Below, piece after piece: positions 59,227 through 64,000 of a stretch of 64,000 nt of DNA (positions within the stretch are counted from its first letter, which is position 1; every line of letters begins with the position of its first letter). Below the pieces are notes generated by a model, which saw nothing but the letters and a program-made list of their open reading frames with translations, was not told where the DNA came from and ran no database searches. Source of the DNA: Pseudonocardia cypriaca (lineage in GTDB: Bacteria; Actinomycetota; Actinomycetes; Mycobacteriales; Pseudonocardiaceae); the NCBI RefSeq assembly GCF_006717045.1, contig NZ_VFPH01000001.1, forward strand, positions 2,728,001 through 2,792,000. Direction: 5' to 3'. Both the position numbers and the translations under genes were made by a program.

Positions 59227-59916
59227 GTGGCCGAATCCAGCGCACCCGGCGCCAACCGTGCCGACCAGGACCGCGCCGACCAGGACCGCGTACCGGTGGG
59301 TGCCGGGCTCACCGCCAGCCGCGTCGTGGCGATCCTGCGGGCCGAGAACGCCGACCGGGCAGAAGCCGTGGTCGACGTCCTCGTCGAGGCCGGTGTCCGC
59401 AGCCTCGAGCTGACACTGACGACCAAGGGCGCCCTCGACGTCGTCGAGCGGCTCGCGGCCCGGGTCCCGGCTGAGGTCGAGGTCGGCGTGGGCACCGTGC
59501 TCACCGCGGCGGACGTCGACCGCTCGGTGGACGCGGGCGCGCGTTTCGTCGTGTCCCCGTCGGTGGAGCCGGAGGTGATCGCGGCCGCGCTGCGCCGCCG
59601 GATCGCGAGCTACCCCGGCGCGTTCACCCCCACCGAGATCGCCGCGGCGTGGAAGGCCGGTGCGAGCGCGGTCAAGCTGTTCCCCGCAGGGCAGCTCGGC
59701 CCCGGCTACCTGAAGGACGTGCGCGCCCCGCTGCCGGACATCCCGGTCGTGCCCACCGGCGGCGTCGGCATCGCCTCGATCGGCGAGTGGCTGGCCGCAG
59801 GGGCGGTGGCCGTCGGGATGGGTGGCCCGCTGATCGGCGACGCGCTCGCGCCGGACGGGGACCTCGCCGCGCTCGCCCAGCGGGCCGTCGCGGCGCTCGA
59901 GGCGGCGCGCGGATGA
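59227..59916 (+). CDS. eda: 2-dehydro-3-deoxy-phosphogluconate aldolase (KDPG aldolase)
   Basis: A 229-residue class I aldolase splitting KDPG to pyruvate and glyceraldehyde 3-phosphate. SLELTLTTKGALDVVERL and VGVGTVLTAADVDRSVDAGARFVVSP are family segments; the Schiff-base Lys is in SAVKLFPAGQLG and GGVGIASIGEWLAAGAVAVG follows. GTG at 59227 is preceded by AGGAAGGGGG; the first about 20 residues (VAESSAPGANRADQD...) are low-complexity. The stop overlaps the KdgK ATG (ATGA). First gene of the operon under the IclR-type operator. Confidence 0.9.
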   Translation: MAESSAPGANRADQDRADQDRVPVGAGLTASRVVAILRAENADRAEAVVDVLVEAGVRSLELTLTTKGALDVVERLAARVPAEVEVGVGTVLTAADVDRSVDAGARFVVSPSVEPEVIAAALRRRIASYPGAFTPTEIAAAWKAGASAVKLFPAGQLGPGYLKDVRAPLPDIPVVPTGGVGIASIGEWLAAGAVAVGMGGPLIGDALAPDGDLAALAQRAVAALEAARG

Positions 59917-60923
59917 GCGAGCCGGCGAGCGAATCGAGAGAACAGCGCGAGCTCGCGAGCGGATCGGCGGCGCAGCGCGGGGGGCTGGTCACCCTCGGCG
60001 AGACCCTCGGGCTCCTCGTCGCCGAGGACGTCGGCCCGCTCTCGCTGGCGAAGGGGATGCGGCTGTCCATGGGCGGGGCCGAGTCGAACGTCGCCATCGG
60101 CGTGTCCCGGCTCGGCGTGGCGGCCACCTGGATCGGGCGGCTGGGCCGCGACCCGATCGGCGACCTCATCGAGCGGAACCTGCTCGCAGAGCGGGTACAC
60201 ACCGTCGTGCACCGCGACGACGCGCCGACCGCGATGATGCTCCGCGAGCGGCGCACCGGCTCGGTGCAGAACGTGACGTACTACCGCCACGGCAGCGCGG
60301 GCTCGCACCTGCGGCCCGAGGACGTGCCGGCGGGGGTCGTCGAGGACGCCGGCGTGCTGCACCTGACGGGGATCACGCCGGCGCTCGGGGAGGGCCCGGC
60401 AGCGGCCGTCCGAGAGGCGCTGCGCCGGGCCCGCGCCGCGGGGGTGCCGGTGTCGGTGGACCTCAACTACCGGTCCCGGCTGTGGGACGCCGCCACCGCG
60501 GCACCGGTGTTCCGGGAGCTGGCCGCCGCCGCGGACATGCTCTTCGCGGGCGACGACGAGGCGCGCATCGCGCTCGAGGTCGACGACCGGACCGGCCCGG
60601 AGAAGCTCGCGTCGGGGCTCGCCGAGCTGGGACCACGCGAGGTGGTGATCAAGCGCGGCAGACACGGTGCCACCGCGCTGATCGGCGGCGAGCTGATCGA
60701 CGTGCCGGCCGTGCCGGTGCAGGTCGTCGACAGCGTCGGCGCGGGTGACGCCTTCGTCGCCGGCTACCTCGCGTGCCGGCTCACCGGCCGCGACCCGCAC
60801 GAGGGCCTGCGCACGGCGGCCGTCACCGGGGCGCTCGCCGTGACGGTGCCCGGCGACTGGGAGGCCTCGCCCCGGCCGCACGAACTGACGCTGCTCGGCG
60901 CGGAGGAGGACGTGCGCCGCTGA
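59913..60923 (+). CDS. kdgK: 2-dehydro-3-deoxygluconokinase (KDG kinase, PfkB family)
   Basis: A 336-residue ribokinase-fold enzyme phosphorylating 2-keto-3-deoxygluconate to KDPG for the aldolase just upstream. Motifs: GGLVTLGETLG, MGGAESNVAIGVSRLGVA, DLNYRSRLWD and the PfkB signature VDSVGAGDAFVAGYLA with the catalytic Asp. It is extended: about 28 residues (SEPASESREQRELASGSAAQ) precede the usual VTLGET start, and this stretch is Arg/Glu/Ser-rich and unlike the kinase. ATG at 59913 overlaps the eda stop. Context fixes the substrate among PfkB kinases. Confidence 0.87.
   Translation: MSEPASESREQRELASGSAAQRGGLVTLGETLGLLVAEDVGPLSLAKGMRLSMGGAESNVAIGVSRLGVAATWIGRLGRDPIGDLIERNLLAERVHTVVHRDDAPTAMMLRERRTGSVQNVTYYRHGSAGSHLRPEDVPAGVVEDAGVLHLTGITPALGEGPAAAVREALRRARAAGVPVSVDLNYRSRLWDAATAAPVFRELAAAADMLFAGDDEARIALEVDDRTGPEKLASGLAELGPREVVIKRGRHGATALIGGELIDVPAVPVQVVDSVGAGDAFVAGYLACRLTGRDPHEGLRTAAVTGALAVTVPGDWEASPRPHELTLLGAEEDVRR
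59916..59985 (+). repeat. Low-complexity insertion at the KdgK N-terminus
   Basis: A GAGCGAGCCGGCGAGCGAAT-type string rich in GAGCG/GCGAGC units occupies the coding start of kdgK up to about 59985. Repeats of this composition are common between genes of related actinobacteria, so the extra codons may derive from a dispersed element. Confidence 0.45.
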
Positions 60924-60970
60924 CCGCGTCCGACCCAACCCGATCGATCCAGCCAGGAAAGGCAGTAACC

Positions 60971-62407
60971 ATGTCCACCGGTCGCGACGACGCGGTCTCG
61001 GCAGACCCGTCGAAGCTCTTCCCCACGAGGCACCTGCCCGCACCGCAGGTGCGTGAGCTGCCCGCCCCGCCGCTGAACCAGTGGCGGTACGTCGGCCCCG
61101 GCATCATCGCCGCCGGGGTCGGGCTGGCGAGCGGGGAGTTCATCCTGTTCCCGTACATCACCTCGCAGATCGGGCTCGGGTTCGTCTGGGCCGCGCTGGT
61201 GGGGTTGATCACCCAGTACTTCCTGAACATGGAGATCGAGCGCTACACGCTCGCCACCGGCGAGACCGCGCTCACCGGGTTCAGCCGGCTCTGGCGGCAC
61301 TGGGGCCTGGTGTTCGCGATCCTCGCCTACTTCGCCAACCTGTGGCCGGCCTGGGTGACCAGCTCGGGCACGTTGTTCAGCTACATCTTCGGCGGCAACC
61401 CGTCGATCATCGCGATCGTGCTGCTCGTGCTCGTGGGCGCGATCCTCACGCTGGCCCCGGTGGTCTACAACGCCCTGGAACGCGCCCAGATGGTCAAGGT
61501 GGCGGCCGTCCTGCTGCTGGTGATCATCGGCGCAGCGTTCGCCATCGGCGGGGCGTGGGCGGACGTGCCGACGATCATCACCGAGGCGCAGTTCCCGGCC
61601 GCCGAGCTCGGGTTCGCCACGCTGATGGGCGCGCTGGCCTTCGCGGGCGCGGGCGGCGGGCAGAACCTGGTGCAGAGCAACTGGATCCGGGACAAGGGCT
61701 TCGGCATGGGGCACTACGTGCCGAAGATCGTGTCGCCGTTGACCGGTGAGCCCGAGGCCCGCGGCCGGGTCGGCTACGTGTTCGTCCCCACCGACGAGAA
61801 CCTGGACAACTGGCGCGGCTGGTGGAAGTTCGCCAACCGCGAGCAGCTGTGGACGTTCGTGCTGATCTCGTTCGTGTCGATCGTGTTCATGTCGCTCCTG
61901 GCCTACGCCACGGTGTTCGGCCACCCCGACGTCAAGAACGACATCTCGTTCCTGAAGATCGAGGGGAACGTGCTGATGGAGCGGGTCGGCACCTGGTTCG
62001 GCTACTTCTTCTGGGTGGTCGGCGCGGTGTCGCTGTTCGCAGCGGCTCTCGGCATCGTCGACTACACCAGCCGGCTCGCCGCCGACGTGCTGAAGACCAT
62101 GTACTTCCCGGACGTCGACGAGAGCAAGCTGTACGCCGCGCTGGTGTGGGGCCTGGCGTTGATCGGGATCGTCGTGATCTCGGCCGGCTTCTCCCAGCCG
62201 ATCGTGCTCGCGGTGATCGCGGCCTGCGTGGGCGGGACGATGATGTTCATCTACTCCGGCCTGCTCATCGTGATCAACCGGAAGCTGCTGCCGGAGGCGA
62301 TCCGCATCCGCGGGTTCCGGGTCGGCGCGCTGGTGTGGTCGGTGGTGCTGTTCGGCGTGCTCGCCGTGCTCACGGTCAGCCAGCAGATCGGGAAGCTGTT
62401 CGGCTGA
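60971..62407 (+). CDS. Nramp-fold transporter lacking the metal-binding motifs
   Basis: A 478-residue membrane protein with about 11 helices in the Nramp/SLC11 arrangement. Helix 1 reads VGPGIIAAGVGLASGEFILF: the DPGN motif that binds the metal is replaced by ASGE (53-56). Helix 6 reads AFAGAGGGQNLVQSNW, without the usual Met-Pro-His. So a divalent-metal role is unlikely. It follows kdgK by 47 bp with a AGGAAAGG site and is probably in the same operon, suggesting a sugar acid or other organic cargo. This is context-based. Confidence 0.85.
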   Translation: MSTGRDDAVSADPSKLFPTRHLPAPQVRELPAPPLNQWRYVGPGIIAAGVGLASGEFILFPYITSQIGLGFVWAALVGLITQYFLNMEIERYTLATGETALTGFSRLWRHWGLVFAILAYFANLWPAWVTSSGTLFSYIFGGNPSIIAIVLLVLVGAILTLAPVVYNALERAQMVKVAAVLLLVIIGAAFAIGGAWADVPTIITEAQFPAAELGFATLMGALAFAGAGGGQNLVQSNWIRDKGFGMGHYVPKIVSPLTGEPEARGRVGYVFVPTDENLDNWRGWWKFANREQLWTFVLISFVSIVFMSLLAYATVFGHPDVKNDISFLKIEGNVLMERVGTWFGYFFWVVGAVSLFAAALGIVDYTSRLAADVLKTMYFPDVDESKLYAALVWGLALIGIVVISAGFSQPIVLAVIAACVGGTMMFIYSGLLIVINRKLLPEAIRIRGFRVGALVWSVVLFGVLAVLTVSQQIGKLFG

Positions 62408-62411
62408 GCCG

Positions 62412-63128
62412 GTGCGCTCGATCAACAGGGTCGAGGACGCCCTGCACGCGGGGCCGGACGCCGAGGTCGACGACAAGTGGCTGCACGTGCGGCCCGGCGA
62501 CCCCGGCCGGACGGCCCCGTTCCTCGTGCTGTCGGAGGACCGGTTCTCGGCGCCGGGCTTCGAGTGGCACCCGCACCGCGGCATCGAGACCGTCACGGTG
62601 GTGCTGGACGGGGCGCTCGAGCACGAGGACGACGCCGGTGGCGCTGGCGTGCTGGAGGCGGGCGACGCGCAGTGGATGACGGCGGGCAGCGGCATCACCC
62701 ACCGGGAGGTCGCGGCCCGCGGGGCGCACGCCCACGTCCTGCAGCTGTGGCTCGACCTGCCCGCACGGGCGCGGTCGGCGGCGCCGGGACACCAGCAGCT
62801 GCGCGCCGCCGACAGACCGCGGCTCGTCCGCCCCGCCGCGGAGGTGGACGTGCTCGCCGGCACCGTCGACGGCGTCACGGGCCTGGCCCGGCCCGCCTCG
62901 CCGGCGCAGGTCGTGCTCGTCACGCTCGACGCGGGCGCGGTGCTCGACCTGCGCGTCCCGGCCGCCGACCGCGCGTTCGCCCTCGTGATCGAGGGGGATG
63001 CGGTGGTGGCCGGCGAGCCCGTGGCGGCCCGTCGGACGGCGTGGTCGGAGCCGAGCGGCGCAGCGCACCTGAACCTGCGGGGCGGCGCGGCGGGGGCTCG
63101 CCTCCTGGTGGCGAGCGCCCACCCCTGA
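62412..63128 (+). CDS. Pirin-family protein
   Basis: A 238-residue bicupin. N-terminal cupin: FEWHPHRGIETVTVVLDG with the metal-binding His residues (HPHRG), and GSGITHREVA with another His. The C-terminal cupin is less conserved. Bacterial pirins can be quercetinases or regulators; no activity is implied here. GTG at 62412 lies 5 bp after the transporter stop, so it is likely the last gene of the eda operon. Cytoplasmic. Confidence 0.88.
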   Translation: MRSINRVEDALHAGPDAEVDDKWLHVRPGDPGRTAPFLVLSEDRFSAPGFEWHPHRGIETVTVVLDGALEHEDDAGGAGVLEAGDAQWMTAGSGITHREVAARGAHAHVLQLWLDLPARARSAAPGHQQLRAADRPRLVRPAAEVDVLAGTVDGVTGLARPASPAQVVLVTLDAGAVLDLRVPAADRAFALVIEGDAVVAGEPVAARRTAWSEPSGAAHLNLRGGAAGARLLVASAHP

Positions 63129-63145
63129 CGCTCACACACCGACGC

Positions 63146-63952
63146 TCAGGGGCCGACGGCGAGGTCGTCGGGGTGGCCGGCGTCGAGTCGCGGCCACTGG
63201 GCGATGGGGCGTCCGCCCCACTCCTCCGATACCGGCGGCCAGGTGGGCGAGCCACCGTCACTCCTCATGGAGCAGTGTTGTGGCCAGCCGGTGGGGGAGT
63301 CCTCCCAGGGTTCCTGGCGTCCGTAGACGGTGAGGTCCATGAGTGCGTAGCCGTAGTCCATGGCCTCCACGCCGCGGCGGTTCGTCCAGTAGGTCTCGAA
63401 GACGCGGTCGCCGTCCCGTAGGTAGCACACGAGGTGCATCAGGCCGAGCTCACGACCGACGAGGAGCGCGTCGAGGGAGGGCTGCGCCGAGTACCAGGGC
63501 ATGTCCCAGCCCATGAAGTCGCGGTAGCGGAGGCTTTCGTCGTACGACGCCTGTGGGTCGGCCGGGCCGAACGCGGTGTTGCGGCCCTGGCTGAAGACCG
63601 CGTAGGTGATGTCACGGGAGTGCAGGGAGGACAGCTCGGCGACCTGGCTGAGGAACAACGTGCAGCCTTCGCACTGCTCGGGCGCGGGCCGGCCAGGCCA
63701 CCACATCGAGTAGTAGGCGATGAGCTGCCGGCGCCCTTCGAACGCATCGAGCAGGGTGAGCGGTCCGTCGGGCCCGATCAGCTCGAGCTCGGAGTCGACC
63801 TCGACCACGGGGAGGCGCCGACGGGCCGCGGCGATCGCGTCGCCTTCCCGGGTGTGTGCCTTCTCCCGGTCCCGCAGTTCGTCGACTTCGGCCTGGAAGG
63901 TGGCCCGGTCGACGACGGCCGGCTGGCCGGGGGTCGTTGGTTCATCCGTCAT
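63146..63952 (-). CDS. DUF899-family thioredoxin-like protein
   Basis: A 268-residue protein of DUF899. Segments ELELIGPDGPLTLLDAFEGRRQLIAYYSMWW and CEGCTLFLSQVAELSSLHSRDITYAVFSQG, RDFMGWDMPWYSAQ, and TYWTNRRGVEAMDYGYALMDLTVYGRQE. The CEGC pair sits where thioredoxin-fold proteins have the redox Cys. Function unknown, though the fold suggests thiol chemistry. ATG at 63952. Convergent with the pirin gene; ends the window. Confidence 0.85.
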   Translation of the reverse strand: MTDEPTTPGQPAVVDRATFQAEVDELRDREKAHTREGDAIAAARRRLPVVEVDSELELIGPDGPLTLLDAFEGRRQLIAYYSMWWPGRPAPEQCEGCTLFLSQVAELSSLHSRDITYAVFSQGRNTAFGPADPQASYDESLRYRDFMGWDMPWYSAQPSLDALLVGRELGLMHLVCYLRDGDRVFETYWTNRRGVEAMDYGYALMDLTVYGRQEPWEDSPTGWPQHCSMRSDGGSPTWPPVSEEWGGRPIAQWPRLDAGHPDDLAVGP

Positions 63953-64000
63953 GGCTGCGTTCTTTCCTGTTCCGGTGGCCCATCAGGCCGCGGCGGCGGG

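Noticed and set aside
60971..62407. Manganese or iron importer MntH
   Set aside because: DPGN and MPH motifs are missing, so it was not called a metal transporter.
1..64000. CRISPR arrays, insertion sequences, prophage genes, tRNA or rRNA
   Set aside because: Reading all gaps found no regular direct-repeat array, transposase or integrase, and no tRNA-like cloverleaf.

Overview
The window looks like the chromosome of a very GC-rich, aerobic, mycelial-type actinobacterium. Evidence: strongly GC-biased third codon positions, many GTG starts and GTGA/ATGA stop-start overlaps, two F420-type flavin/PPOX oxidoreductases plus a luciferase-like enzyme, a PknG/GlnX/GlnH locus, a DUF3040 protein and a lipoprotein L,D-transpeptidase. 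The closest fit is the Pseudonocardiaceae, possibly Pseudonocardia itself; that is an inference from gene content, not from a marker gene. I saw no rRNA, tRNA, CRISPR array, transposase, phage gene or replication origin.

Layout. 1-5.3 kb: metabolic and housekeeping genes (partial PLP aminotransferase, TmrB-like ATPase, LLM oxidoreductase, Uma2-fold nuclease, mannonate dehydratase, MBL hydrolase, PPOX protein). 5.3-11.3 kb: a sugar-uptake operon (lipoprotein binding protein, two permeases, GH78 alpha-L-rhamnosidase) behind a good promoter flanked by two LacI-type palindromes, with no ATPase gene. 11.3-15.3 kb: MFS exporter, M20 amidohydrolase, membrane acyltransferase. 15.3-21.3 kb: an amine island with an IclR regulator and APC permease facing a copper amine oxidase and second APC permease, ending in a 26-bp-arm hairpin. 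21.5-30.5 kb: a tightly overlapping signalling cluster: coiled-coil protein, PknG kinase, PP2C phosphatase, VWA protein, FHA protein, facing a convergent GlnH/GlnX pair. 30.7-38.7 kb: surface acyltransferase, secreted beta-helix protein, a single-chain two-half ABC exporter, LysM and TPR proteins. 38.8-49.6 kb: APC permease, PPOX-DsbA-MBL operon with divergent TetR, an ArsP-like permease pair with a His-rich loop, membrane sulfatase-fold protein, DinB, MFS/MarR pair, DoxX. 50-55 kb: TetR pair, a flippase fused to an aminoglycoside-phosphotransferase-like domain, DUF3040, L,D-transpeptidase, and a decayed ABC-transporter tail. 55-59 kb: single-chain indolepyruvate:ferredoxin oxidoreductase with divergent Lrp. 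59.2-62.4 kb: KDPG aldolase, KDG kinase and an Nramp-fold transporter lacking the metal motifs, behind an IclR-type palindrome. 62.4-64 kb: pirin and DUF899 protein.

How genes work together. Mannonate dehydratase (3.1 kb) makes 2-keto-3-deoxygluconate, which KdgK and Eda (59-61 kb) convert to pyruvate and glyceraldehyde 3-phosphate, so a scattered hexuronate route is present. The rhamnoside operon supplies plant or exopolysaccharide sugar. The amine island imports and deaminates amines. The most distinctive block is the PknG cluster, which puts a kinase, phosphatase, phosphopeptide reader and metal-dependent adhesion-type scaffold, three of them carrying zinc-ribbon-like modules, next to a periplasmic amino-acid sensor pair.
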